64,000 nucleotides of DNA from Alteriqipengyuania abyssalis (GTDB taxonomy: Bacteria > Pseudomonadota > Alphaproteobacteria > Sphingomonadales > Sphingomonadaceae), in assembly GCF_019857185.1 (NCBI RefSeq), contig NZ_JAHWXP010000002.1, positions 62,001-126,000 of the forward strand, written 5' to 3'. Positions within the stretch are counted from its first letter, which is position 1; the number at the start of each line of letters is the position of its first letter. Under the pieces are notes generated by a model. The model was not told the DNA's origin. It saw only the letters and a list, made by a program, of their open reading frames with translations, and ran no database searches. The position numbers and the translations under genes were made by a program. Positions 1 to 8,312 of the stretch are shown in pieces.

Positions 1-1610
<1,610 letters not shown>

Positions 1611-1630
1611 GCATCAGGCTCAACGGCAAA

Positions 1631-1664
1631 CGAAAGGCCCGGCCAATTTGGCCGGGCCTTTTCG
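1631..1664 (+). terminator. Intrinsic terminator after acnA
   Basis: G+C-rich inverted repeat with arms AAAGGCCCGGCC and GGCCGGGCCTTT around an AATTT loop, followed by TTCG. It lies 21 bases past the acnA stop, the normal place for a Rho-independent terminator. Because the arms begin with A and end with T runs it could also act on the minus-strand gene that ends at 1780. Confidence 0.85.
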
Positions 1665-1779
1665 TATGTGCTGCGAAAATCAAAGGGCGGAGGCTGCTCC
1701 TGGCAAGCCGCCCCCGCCCAGGTCACGGCGCAAGAATGCGCCGTCCCGTTCGTTTGTCGACACGGCGCCGGAGCGCGGT

Positions 1780-3123
1780 TCAGTCGTTGGTCTTGGAAGC
1801 CCACTTGCGGCGGGTGATGACCGCCAGCGCGGCGGCACCGAACAGCAGGCCGACCGGCGGCGCCGGGACCGGATGCCCGCTGCTGCCACCCGATCCGCCG
1901 GTGCTGCTCCAGCCGGAGGAGCTGGGTGGGTGACCCGAACTGCTCGGCGGATGCCCGCTGCTCGAATTGCCCGAACTGGTGCTGACGTCACCCGAGGTCG
2001 AGGAGGAGCTGGAGACGTCCCCCGAGGTCGAGGACGAACTGCTTACGTCACCCGAGGTCGAGGACGAACTGCTGACGTCGCCCGAGGTGGAGGACGAACT
2101 CGAAACGTCGCCCGAGGTCGACGAGGAGCTGGAAACATCACCCGAGGACGAACTGGAAACATCGCCCGAGGACGAGCTCGACACATCACCAGACGACGAA
2201 CTGGAGACGTTACCCGACGAGCTCGAGCTGGTCGAACTGGACGGATTGCCGGACGTGGACGAGGAGGTCGACGACGAGGTGCTGACCCCGCCGGTCGAGG
2301 TACTGACACCGCTCGAGGTGCTCACTCCACCTGTCGAAGTGCTTACGCCGCCGGTCGATGTCGAGACACCTCCGGTCGAAGTGGAAACGCCGCCAGTGGT
2401 CGAGGAACTGCTCGTGGTGGAGGTCAGCCCGCCGGTAGACGTTGATGTCGATCCGCCCGAGGTTGAAGTCGAGGTGGAACCGCCCGAAGTCGAGGTAGAG
2501 GTCGATGCGCCCACATCGATGTCGATGTCGATGCCGCCGCTCGTGCCCGAAGACCCGACCCCGCCGGTCGTGGTACTGATCGAGATGTTGCCGCCGCTGC
2601 CGCCGCCGCCGAAGAAGCCGCCGAAGAAGCCACCGCCGAAACCGCCACCGCCGCCGCCACCGGCGACCGCCACACCGCCACCCTGGCCACCGCCGCCACC
2701 GACGAAACCGCCGCCGACCGGCAGTGCCGCAGGCGCGACCGCAACGACCGTGCGCGAGGCACCATCGCCGTATTGGGCGCAGGCATCCGCCGCAGCGGCA
2801 AGATCCCGGTCGTCATAGGAATAGCTGCCGCGCGCATCATAGACGATCTTCTCGCCCGCCCCGACGCCCGAACCGCCTGCCAGGCTTTCCGGCACGCACT
2901 CGACCGTGCGCCGCACGACCCGCCGCTTGCGCAGCGTGGTGCGCGGCACCTCGCGTTCGACCACGCGGTCTTCCTTGACGTAGCGAAGCGCCGGAGTGTC
3001 CTTGACCGACTTGTAGTCGGTCGCGCCGACCTGTTCCTCTGCCACATGGAGCGCGCCGCCGGCAATGACGGCGGTGCCCGCAGCGGCTGCGGAGAGTTTT
3101 GCGAGGGCGATCTTCATCGACAT
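1780..3123 (-). CDS. Secreted Ser/Thr/Gly-repeat protein with PEP-CTERM-like C-terminus
   Basis: 447 residues from the ATG at 3123 (MSMKIALAKLSAAAAGTA). An upstream in-frame extension to 3210 has no signal-peptide character, so the inner start is preferred. Order of parts: signal peptide (1-~25); a charged stretch with RKRRVVRRTVECVPESLAGG; a Gly-rich tract; Thr/Ser-Gly repeats (STSTSGG, GGVSTSTGG); Ser-rich repeats ending in GDV; a Pro tail. The end reads HPVPAPP, then the hydrophobic GLLFGAAALAVI, then RRKW, which is the layout of PEP-CTERM/exosortase sorting tails in a VPAP variant. This suggests an exported, membrane-sorted or surface protein. No exosortase gene is in the window. Function is unknown; the sorting assignment is an inference from the tail. 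Confidence 0.75.
   Translation of the reverse strand: MSMKIALAKLSAAAAGTAVIAGGALHVAEEQVGATDYKSVKDTPALRYVKEDRVVEREVPRTTLRKRRVVRRTVECVPESLAGGSGVGAGEKIVYDARGSYSYDDRDLAAAADACAQYGDGASRTVVAVAPAALPVGGGFVGGGGGQGGGVAVAGGGGGGGFGGGFFGGFFGGGGSGGNISISTTTGGVGSSGTSGGIDIDIDVGASTSTSTSGGSTSTSTSGGSTSTSTGGLTSTTSSSSTTGGVSTSTGGVSTSTGGVSTSTGGVSTSSGVSTSTGGVSTSSSTSSSTSGNPSSSTSSSSSGNVSSSSSGDVSSSSSGDVSSSSSGDVSSSSSTSGDVSSSSSTSGDVSSSSSTSGDVSSSSSTSGDVSSSSSTSGDVSTSSGNSSSGHPPSSSGHPPSSSGWSSTGGSGGSSGHPVPAPPVGLLFGAAALAVITRRKWASKTND
1985..2206 (-). repeat. Tandem coding repeat: five 30-bp units then three 24-bp units
   Basis: Units start at 1985, 2015, 2045, 2075 and 2105 (30 bp, encoding SSSSSTSGDV-type decapeptides) and at 2135, 2159 and 2183 (24 bp, encoding SSSSSGDV-type octapeptides). 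They lie in frame in the minus-strand secreted protein. The two lengths are multiples of three, so copy-number changes would keep the frame. Because the units lack stops on both strands, a long antisense frame is open opposite; I regard that as a by-product. Confidence 0.9.
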
Positions 3124-3351
3124 AATGCCAGGCTCTTTAAGTTGGAGCGCTTTATAAACCGTTGCCGTCGGCGGTTCCGACGGGCGGAGTGAAAGTGCGC
3201 CTGTATGCATTAGGCGCTATGGTTGGCGTTCATCGCAACGCGGTTAACCAAGAAAATGTTGTTTTTGCGGTCGGATTCGCAAGGCGACGCCACCCAGTCG
3301 GTCGACCTGTCCCATGCTGGCACCCCGACATGGGAAGTGGTTACGTGGGAC

Positions 3352-4395
3352 TCACGGCTTGCCAGCAAACAGGTCGCCCGAATCGCCCCCCGGCGCCTGC
3401 GGGGCAGGCGAATCGAGCCCCAGGTGCTTCCAGCCGCCCGGATTGAGACAACGCCCCCGCGCGGTGCGTGCGACCAGCCCGAGCTGGATCAGGAAGGGCT
3501 CGACCACATCCTCCAGTGTGTCGCGCGGCTCGGCGAGGCCCGCCGCCAGCGTCTCGATCCCCACCGGGCCGCCGCCATAGGTCTCCGCGATCATGGTGAG
3601 GTAGCGGCGGTCCATCGCGTCGAGGCCGAGCGAATCGACCTCCAGCTTGGTCAACGCGCTGTCGGCGACCTGCGCGGTGATGCTCGGCGCGTTGTCGACG
3701 CTGGCAAAGTCGCGCACGCGGCGGAGCAGGCGGCCTGCAACACGCGGTGTGCCGCGTGAACGGCGGGCGATCTCGCGCGCGCCATCGGGTTGGATGCTGA
3801 GGCCCAGCTTGTTTGCGCCGCGCGTCACCACCCGCTCCAGCTCCTCGTGCGTGTAGAAGTTGAGGCGCACCGGAATGCCGAAGCGATCGCGCAAGGGTGT
3901 CGTCAGCAGGCCCTGCCGCGTGGTCGCGCCGATCAGCGTGAAGGGCGGCAGGTCGATCCGGACGGATCGCGCCGAAGGCCCCTCGCCGATCATGAGGTCG
4001 AGCGCGCGGTCCTCCATCGCGGGGTAGAGCACTTCCTCAACCACCGGATTGAGGCGGTGGATCTCGTCGATGAAGAGCACGTCGTGCGGTTCCAGATTGG
4101 TCAGCAGCGCGGCGAGATCGCCCGCTTTGGCGATCACCGGCCCGCTGGTCGAGCGGAACCCCGCCCCCAGCTCGCGCGCGACGATCTGCGCCAGCGTTGT
4201 CTTGCCCAGCCCCGGCGGTCCGAAGAACAGCGTATGATCCATCGCCTCGCCGCGGGTCTTCGCCGCCGCGATGAACACGCCAAGGTTCTCGCGCGCAGCC
4301 TCCTGCCCAATGAACTCGGTGAGGCTTTTGGGCCGCAGCGCCGCATCGGGATCGTCCGGCAGACGTTCGGGCGTGTGGAGGGGCTGGTCGGTCAC
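3352..4395 (-). CDS. ruvB: Holliday junction branch-migration ATPase RuvB
   Basis: Hexameric AAA+ motor that, with RuvA, drives branch migration of Holliday junctions in recombination repair. 347 residues, normal length. Visible are Walker [10 protein letters not shown] near residue 60, Walker B with DEIHR near 110, the arginine-finger region [18 protein letters not shown], and the C-terminal winged-helix domain ([22 protein letters not shown]). The start is a GTG at 4395 reading [15 protein letters not shown]. It lies downstream of ruvA and the DsrE-like gene on the same strand, but a GIY-YIG gene on the opposite strand is lodged between them, so co-transcription with ruvA may be interrupted. 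Confidence 0.97.
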   Translation of the reverse strand: MTDQPLHTPERLPDDPDAALRPKSLTEFIGQEAARENLGVFIAAAKTRGEAMDHTLFFGPPGLGKTTLAQIVARELGAGFRSTSGPVIAKAGDLAALLTNLEPHDVLFIDEIHRLNPVVEEVLYPAMEDRALDLMIGEGPSARSVRIDLPPFTLIGATTRQGLLTTPLRDRFGIPVRLNFYTHEELERVVTRGANKLGLSIQPDGAREIARRSRGTPRVAGRLLRRVRDFASVDNAPSITAQVADSALTKLEVDSLGLDAMDRRYLTMIAETYGGGPVGIETLAAGLAEPRDTLEDVVEPFLIQLGLVARTARGRCLNPGGWKHLGLDSPAPQAPGGDSGDLFAGKP

Positions 4396-4409
4396 ACCGC
4401 CCCCATAAC

Positions 4410-4436
4410 GTCATGCTGAACTTGTTTCAGCATCCA
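4410..4436 (+). repeat. Palindromic element, left of GIY-YIG gene
   Basis: 27-base element with stem ATGCTGAA / TTCAGCAT around a 5-base CTTGT loop, closed by GTC and CCA. A second copy lies inverted at 4784-4810. The two differ only at four positions, and these form two compensatory base-pair changes (T-A to C-G and G-C to C-G), so the hairpin rather than the bare sequence is conserved. It sits between the ruvB start and the GIY-YIG start. Confidence 0.8.
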
Positions 4437-4457
4437 GCCAGCGGCAATCTCCGCCTT

Positions 4458-4793
4458 ATGCCGACCGAGAAGCAGCCCTGCGTCTACATCCTCGCGAGTA
4501 AGCCCTTCGGCACGCTCTACATCGGCGTCACCTCCGATCTGGTTGCCCGCCTGTGGCAGCACCGCGAGGGCGCGGTCGAGGGGTTTACCAAAAGCTACGC
4601 CGTGCATCGGTTGGCCCACTTCGAATTGTTCGACACGATGGAATCGGCGATCAAGCGCGAGAAGCAGCTCAAGAACTGGCACCGCGACTGGAAGCTCAAC
4701 CTGATCGCCCGCGAGAACCCGGACTGGCGCGACCTGTCGCTCGGCCTGGGCTTCGAGCCGATTCTTCCGGACGAGCGGCAGGCTGGACCCTGA
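4458..4793 (+). CDS. GIY-YIG family nuclease, single-domain
   Basis: 111 residues from the ATG at 4458 (MPTEKQPCVYILASKPFGT). A longer frame from 4413 only reads through the flanking palindrome, and the last residues (RQAGP) also run into the right palindrome. GIY-YIG features: VYILA as the GIY element, LYIGVTSDLVARLWQH with the YIG and the conserved Arg, and a later REKQLKNW helix carrying the catalytic Glu. Small stand-alone members (UPF0213/YhbQ-like) are DNA endonucleases of poorly known role. It is on the opposite strand to the ruvA/DsrE/ruvB genes around it and is bracketed by an inverted pair of palindromes, which suggests insertion as a small mobile unit; that is an inference. Confidence 0.85.
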   Translation: MPTEKQPCVYILASKPFGTLYIGVTSDLVARLWQHREGAVEGFTKSYAVHRLAHFELFDTMESAIKREKQLKNWHRDWKLNLIARENPDWRDLSLGLGFEPILPDERQAGP

Positions 4794-4810
4794 AACAAGT
4801 TCAGGGTGAC
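4784..4810 (-). repeat. Palindromic element, right of GIY-YIG gene (inverted copy)
   Basis: Inverted partner of the element at 4410-4436: stem ACCCTGAA / TTCAGGGT with the same CTTGT loop when read on the minus strand. It overlaps the last codons and stop of the GIY-YIG gene. The stem differs from the left copy by two compensated base pairs. Confidence 0.8.
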
Positions 4811-4827
4811 GGGAGGGGTGGTGAGGC

Positions 4828-5364
4828 TCAAAACGGGTTCACCGTATAGCCCTGCTGCTGGAGCAGCGCGTGGGCGGTCATGGCGGAGAGGGCGAGTTCC
4901 ACGCCGGGGATCAGTTCGGACTTCGCCACGCCCTGCCCGGCCGCGCTCTGGCCGCAGACGATGAAGCGCACGCCCTGGTCGATCATTGCGCGCACCGCAG
5001 CGCCCGAGGGGTTCGCTTCGCCGCGATCGCGCGCTACCCAAGCGGCGTCGGTGAGCAGGTCGAGCACCGCAGCGCCGTGGACGACCACCGCCGCGCGGTT
5101 TTGCATCGGCGCAACCCCGGCGCGCGCGTGCATGTTGATGAGGCGCGCCGCGCTCTCGAACCCGCGGTTGAGCTTGCCCTCCTCGGCAGCGCGCGACACG
5201 TCGAACGCCACGTGGAAGCTCGCGTTCTCGGGAATGGCGAAGTCGGCATCGGGCACGTCCGCCACGGGGCCGAAGTCTTCGAACACCGGGCCGTAGGAGA
5301 CGTCCTGCGCCGCCGCAGGCGCGCCGACCGCCAGAGCTACAACCGCCATCAGTGTCACTCTCAT
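4828..5364 (-). CDS. Secreted DsrE-family protein
   Basis: 178 residues with a signal peptide (MRVTLMAVVALAVGAPAAA then QDVSYG). The start at 5364 is chosen because GGAG lies 6 bases upstream; ATGs at 5370 and 5376 are in frame and the latter overlaps the ruvA stop as TGATG. The mature part matches periplasmic DsrE/DsrF-like sulfur-relay domains: AFDVSRAAEEGKLNRGFESA, NMHARAGV, AVVVHGAAVLDLL and a C-terminal GVRFIVCGQSA with a single Cys in the usual active position. These proteins are thought to handle sulfur or redox groups, but no partner is nearby. The exact role is unknown. It is probably translated with ruvA. Confidence 0.8.
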   Translation of the reverse strand: MRVTLMAVVALAVGAPAAAQDVSYGPVFEDFGPVADVPDADFAIPENASFHVAFDVSRAAEEGKLNRGFESAARLINMHARAGVAPMQNRAAVVVHGAAVLDLLTDAAWVARDRGEANPSGAAVRAMIDQGVRFIVCGQSAAGQGVAKSELIPGVELALSAMTAHALLQQQGYTVNPF

Positions 5365-5375
5365 ACCCATCTCCA

Positions 5376-5975
5376 TCACCCCGCCGCCTTCTTCAGCGCC
5401 ACGCGGATCAGCTCGCCCTCGCTCGCGCCTTCGCCCAGCTCGCCCATTGCTTCGGCCACGGCCTTGGCGGCGATCGCGGGCTTGAAGCCCAGGTTCTCCA
5501 GCGCGGAGACCGCGTCCGCGCTCGCCCCGCCTTTGGGAGCGGCCATCGCCACCCCGCCCGGGGCGACGGGCAGCGCGCCCGCCTTGTCGTGCAACTCGTT
5601 GACGATCCGGCCTGCCAGCTTGGGCCCGACGCCGTTCGCCCGCGCGACCATCGCCGCGTCGCCGCTGGCGCAGGCCGCCTGCACCTCGCCTGCCGACAGG
5701 ACGGAGAGGATCGCCAGCGCGACCTTGCTGCCCACGCCCTGCACCGATGTGAGCAGGCGGAACCAGTCGCGCTCCGCCGCTTCGGCGAACCCGAGCAGGC
5801 GCATGTCGTTCTCGCTCACCTGCAGGTCGGTGAACAGCCGCGCCTCGCCGCCTTCCGATCCCAACGCGTCGAGCGTGCGGGTCGAGCAGTGGACGAGGTA
5901 GCCCACCCCGCCCACGTCGATCACCGCCCAGTCCGGGCCGGTCGCGTCTAGCGTTCCTGTGAGCTTTGCAATCAT
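5376..5975 (-). CDS. ruvA: Holliday junction DNA-binding subunit RuvA
   Basis: Tetrameric junction-binding partner of RuvB. 199 residues from the ATG at 5975 ([20 protein letters not shown]), normal length. The N-terminal OB fold contains [10 protein letters not shown]; the helix-hairpin-helix region reads [17 protein letters not shown] and [15 protein letters not shown]; the last ~50 residues form the small RuvB-contacting domain ([18 protein letters not shown]). The upstream neighbour is divergent aroC, so the usual ruvC is not adjacent. The stop overlaps the possible start of the DsrE-like gene. Confidence 0.97.
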   Translation of the reverse strand: MIAKLTGTLDATGPDWAVIDVGGVGYLVHCSTRTLDALGSEGGEARLFTDLQVSENDMRLLGFAEAAERDWFRLLTSVQGVGSKVALAILSVLSAGEVQAACASGDAAMVARANGVGPKLAGRIVNELHDKAGALPVAPGGVAMAAPKGGASADAVSALENLGFKPAIAAKAVAEAMGELGEGASEGELIRVALKKAAG

Positions 5976-6047
5976 GGTTTGTTCCTGCCCTACTCCGACT
6001 CGCATTGCCAGCGCTGCGCGCGGATTTGCCACATCGGCACAGCGGGC

Positions 6048-6086
6048 CTGACACACCTGACACACCTGACACACTGTCCAAGGGTT
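6048..6086. repeat. (CTGACACAC)3 plus GTCCAAGGGTT element
   Basis: Three head-to-tail CTGACACAC units (6048, 6057, 6066) followed by TGTCCAAGGGTT, in the ruvA-aroC divergent intergenic region. The same composite, with two units and GTCCAGGGGT, recurs at 50546-50574 in the same orientation. No coding role is visible. Confidence 0.8.
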
Positions 6087-6267
6087 GAAATCCACTCGAT
6101 CAGTGAGCGCAGTTTGATCGCGTGAAGCGATCACTTGCGAGGAACCCGCTGAACCGACGATGGCAAAGAGCAGCAGCGACCCTATCGCGCCCCTGCGGAG
6201 TAGGAAAATGCCCTTGCCCGGTGCGGGGCGTGGACAGCACCGGGCTGTTGAGGCAACGCTTCGCGTC

Positions 6268-7356
6268 ATGAGCTGGAACACATTCGGGCGGGTCTTCCGC
6301 TTCACCACCTGGGGGGAAAGCCATGGGCCTGCGATCGGCGCGGTGGTCGACGGGTGCCCGCCGGGCATCGCGCTAACCGAGGACGACATCCAGCCGTGGC
6401 TCGACAGGCGCAAGCCGGGGCAGAGTAAGTTCACCACCCAGCGGCGCGAGCCCGATGCGGTGCGCATTCTCTCGGGCGTGTTTGAGGGCCAAGACGGAAA
6501 ACAGCGCACGACCGGCACGCCGATTTCGCTGATGATCGAGAATGTCGATCAGCGCTCGAAGGACTATTCCAACGTCGCGCAGGCCTATCGCCCCGGCCAC
6601 GCCGACTACACCTATGATGCCAAGTACGGCTTCCGCGACTATCGCGGCGGCGGGCGCTCGAGCGCGCGGGAGACCGCGATGCGCGTGGCGGCGGGTGCGG
6701 TCGCGCGGCTGGTCGTGCCGCAGGTGAGCATCCTCGCTTACGTGGCAGAGATCGGTGGCGACCGGATCGACCCGGCCAAATTCGACGCCGACCAGATCGG
6801 GCAAAACCCCTTCTGGTGCCCCGACGCCGACGCCGCGACGCGCTGGGAAAAACTGGTCTATGACGCGCGCAAGGCAGGCTCCTCGCTCGGCGCGGTGGTC
6901 GAGTGCGTGGCCACCGGCGTGCCCGCAGGCTGGGGCGCGCCGCTCTACGCCAAGCTCGACAGCGAGCTGGCGGCGGCGATGATGAGCATCAACGCGGTCA
7001 AGGGCGTGGAGATCGGCGACGGCTTCGACGCCGCGCGCCTCTCGGGCGAACAGAACGCCGACCCGATGCGGCCTTCGGCAGGCGGCGACCCGCCCGAGTT
7101 CACCGCCAACCACGCGGGCGGCATCGCAGGCGGCATCGCCACCGGCCAGCCGGTCACCTGCCGCGTGGCGTTTAAGCCTACATCATCGATCCTGACCCCG
7201 GTCGACACGATCACCCGCGAGGGAGAGGCAACCCAGATTAGCACCAAAGGCCGCCACGACCCCTGCGTCGGCATCCGCGGCGTGCCCGTGGTCGAAGCGA
7301 TGATGGCCTGCGTGCTGGCAGACCAGGCGCTGCTGCATCGGGCGCAGTGCGGGTAG
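6268..7356 (+). CDS. aroC: Chorismate synthase
   Basis: Last step of the shikimate pathway: converts 5-enolpyruvylshikimate-3-phosphate to chorismate using reduced FMN. 362 residues from the ATG at 6268 ([20 protein letters not shown]), which gives the family's standard N-terminus; the frame is open further upstream but without family similarity. Signatures: [48 protein letters not shown], and near the C-terminus [19 protein letters not shown]. The last codons and stop lie inside a 25-bp direct repeat (7342-7366) that recurs at 7741-7765 after the barstar-like gene. Confidence 0.97.
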   Translation: MSWNTFGRVFRFTTWGESHGPAIGAVVDGCPPGIALTEDDIQPWLDRRKPGQSKFTTQRREPDAVRILSGVFEGQDGKQRTTGTPISLMIENVDQRSKDYSNVAQAYRPGHADYTYDAKYGFRDYRGGGRSSARETAMRVAAGAVARLVVPQVSILAYVAEIGGDRIDPAKFDADQIGQNPFWCPDADAATRWEKLVYDARKAGSSLGAVVECVATGVPAGWGAPLYAKLDSELAAAMMSINAVKGVEIGDGFDAARLSGEQNADPMRPSAGGDPPEFTANHAGGIAGGIATGQPVTCRVAFKPTSSILTPVDTITREGEATQISTKGRHDPCVGIRGVPVVEAMMACVLADQALLHRAQCG

Positions 7357-7366
7357 GGATCGTTCG
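7342..7366 (+). repeat. 25-bp direct repeat, left copy (aroC 3' end)
   Basis: Identical over 25 bases to 7741-7765. It contains the last codons and stop of aroC and an AGGGA ribosome-binding motif, which in the right copy serves the GNAT gene. Bases immediately outside differ (G versus A to the left, C versus G to the right), so the repeat has sharp limits. Confidence 0.9.
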
Positions 7367-7414
7367 CGAACTCACCCTCGCTGCTGTTACGATTGAAGGG
7401 CTACCACAACCAGC

Positions 7415-7717
7415 ATGGCTCACGAGTTTGAAGGTGAACACTATCGTATCTGCATCGATGCCCATGTGACTTCAAAAGACGCGTTGTTCAGCCGCGTCAC
7501 TGATACCGCATACCTAGGCTACAGTTCCTTCACGGGATGGGACGCTTTCATGGACATGTTTCATTCTCGCCTCAGCAATAGCGTCATCCAGATCGAGATC
7601 GAAAACAGAGATCTGTGCGGTTTGCCGGAGCGAGACAGATCGACCTGGGTCGAGGTTCTCGATGAGCTCAAAGACGAGTTCCCCGACAAGATTAGGCTGG
7701 TTCAGTCAAATGGGTAA
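7415..7717 (+). CDS. Barstar-like (barnase-inhibitor family) protein
   Basis: 100 residues, no signal peptide or membrane segment. The arrangement resembles barstar: a short N-terminal strand (YRICIDA), a helix, the motif GYSSFTGWDAFMDMF in the place of barstar's Tyr-Gly-Asn-Trp-Asp-type helix start, a strand (SVIQIEIEN), a long helix (TWVEVLDELKDEF) and a last strand (KIRLV). Barstar relatives neutralise secreted or contact-delivered RNases, so an immunity/antitoxin role is likely, but no toxin gene is near. The DNA is visibly A+T-richer than its neighbours, with codons such as AAA, AGA and TTG. It lies alone between two perfect 25-bp repeats, which points to acquisition. The family assignment is from pattern only. 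Confidence 0.55.
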   Translation: MAHEFEGEHYRICIDAHVTSKDALFSRVTDTAYLGYSSFTGWDAFMDMFHSRLSNSVIQIEIENRDLCGLPERDRSTWVEVLDELKDEFPDKIRLVQSNG

Positions 7718-7740
7718 AGAAGGGGTGCCTCCTCCAGTGA

Positions 7741-7765
7741 GCGCAGTGCGGGTAGGGATCGTTCG
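7741..7765 (+). repeat. 25-bp direct repeat, right copy
   Basis: Perfect copy of 7342-7366, ending immediately before the GTG start of the GNAT gene and supplying its AGGGA ribosome-binding site. Together the two copies delimit a 374-base unit (7367-7740) carrying the barstar-like gene. Confidence 0.9.
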
Positions 7766-8290
7766 GTGACCGGCGGCGATGGCGCGCAGATGCAGATCGC
7801 GCCGATGGAGCCCGGCGATATTCCCGAAGCGCTCACGATCCAGTCGCAGGCCTATCCCGCGTCGCTTCAGGAAGACGCCGCGGTGTTCGCCGCGCGGCTG
7901 GCCCTCTCACCGTCCTTTTGCTTCACCGCCCGCCGGGCGGGCGCGATGGTCGGGTATCTGATCGCCCATGGGTGGGAGCGGGCGAACCCGCCCGCGATCG
8001 GCACTCTGTCTGGCCCTGCCGGGGCGAGCGACGTGCTCTATATCCACGACCTCGCCATCGCGCCGGGTGCGCGCGGTCTTCGGCTGGGCGAGCGACTGGT
8101 CGCGCACGCTTTCGACGCCGCCCGGGCCAGCGGGCTTGGCGAGGCGGAGCTGGTCGCGGTGGAAGGCGCGCACGGCTTCTGGCACCGGCTCGGCTTTCGC
8201 GAGGGCCACGCGCCCGCAATCGCGGCGAAGCTTGCATCCTACGGTGCTGAGGCGCGCTGGATGCGGCGGGACGATCTGGCTGCGGAATAG
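7766..8290 (+). CDS. GNAT family N-acetyltransferase
   Basis: 174 residues. The GTG at 7766 is preferred because AGGGA sits 7 bases upstream; an ATG at 7790 (MQIAPMEPGDIPEA) is a weaker alternative. The fold is typical of GNAT enzymes: beta-1/alpha-1 IAPMEPGDIPEALTIQSQAY, strand VLYIHDLAIAPGARGLRLG with the acetyl-CoA pyrophosphate loop (G-A-R-G-L-R-L-G), and the C-terminal EGAHGFWHRLGF. The substrate cannot be told. Without the barstar unit its start would follow the aroC stop within about 10 bases, so it was probably co-transcribed with aroC originally. Confidence 0.85.
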   Translation: MTGGDGAQMQIAPMEPGDIPEALTIQSQAYPASLQEDAAVFAARLALSPSFCFTARRAGAMVGYLIAHGWERANPPAIGTLSGPAGASDVLYIHDLAIAPGARGLRLGERLVAHAFDAARASGLGEAELVAVEGAHGFWHRLGFREGHAPAIAAKLASYGAEARWMRRDDLAAE

Positions 8291-8312
8291 GGCGCGCGCT
8301 GCCGCAGGGTCG

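Noticed and set aside
1985-2206. Regular 24-30 bp repeats considered as a CRISPR array
   Set aside because: Units are contiguous with no unique spacers, lie in a coding frame and change only in steps of three.
1967-2818. Plus-strand Glu/Pro/Val-repeat frame opposite the Ser-repeat protein
   Set aside because: Arises from the stop-free tandem repeats; no start context and no transport signal, whereas the minus-strand protein has a signal peptide and sorting tail.
4828-6081. Single 417-codon frame covering the DsrE-like gene and the ruvA region
   Set aside because: The upstream part is out of frame with ruvA, which has full family motifs; the real gene starts near 5364.
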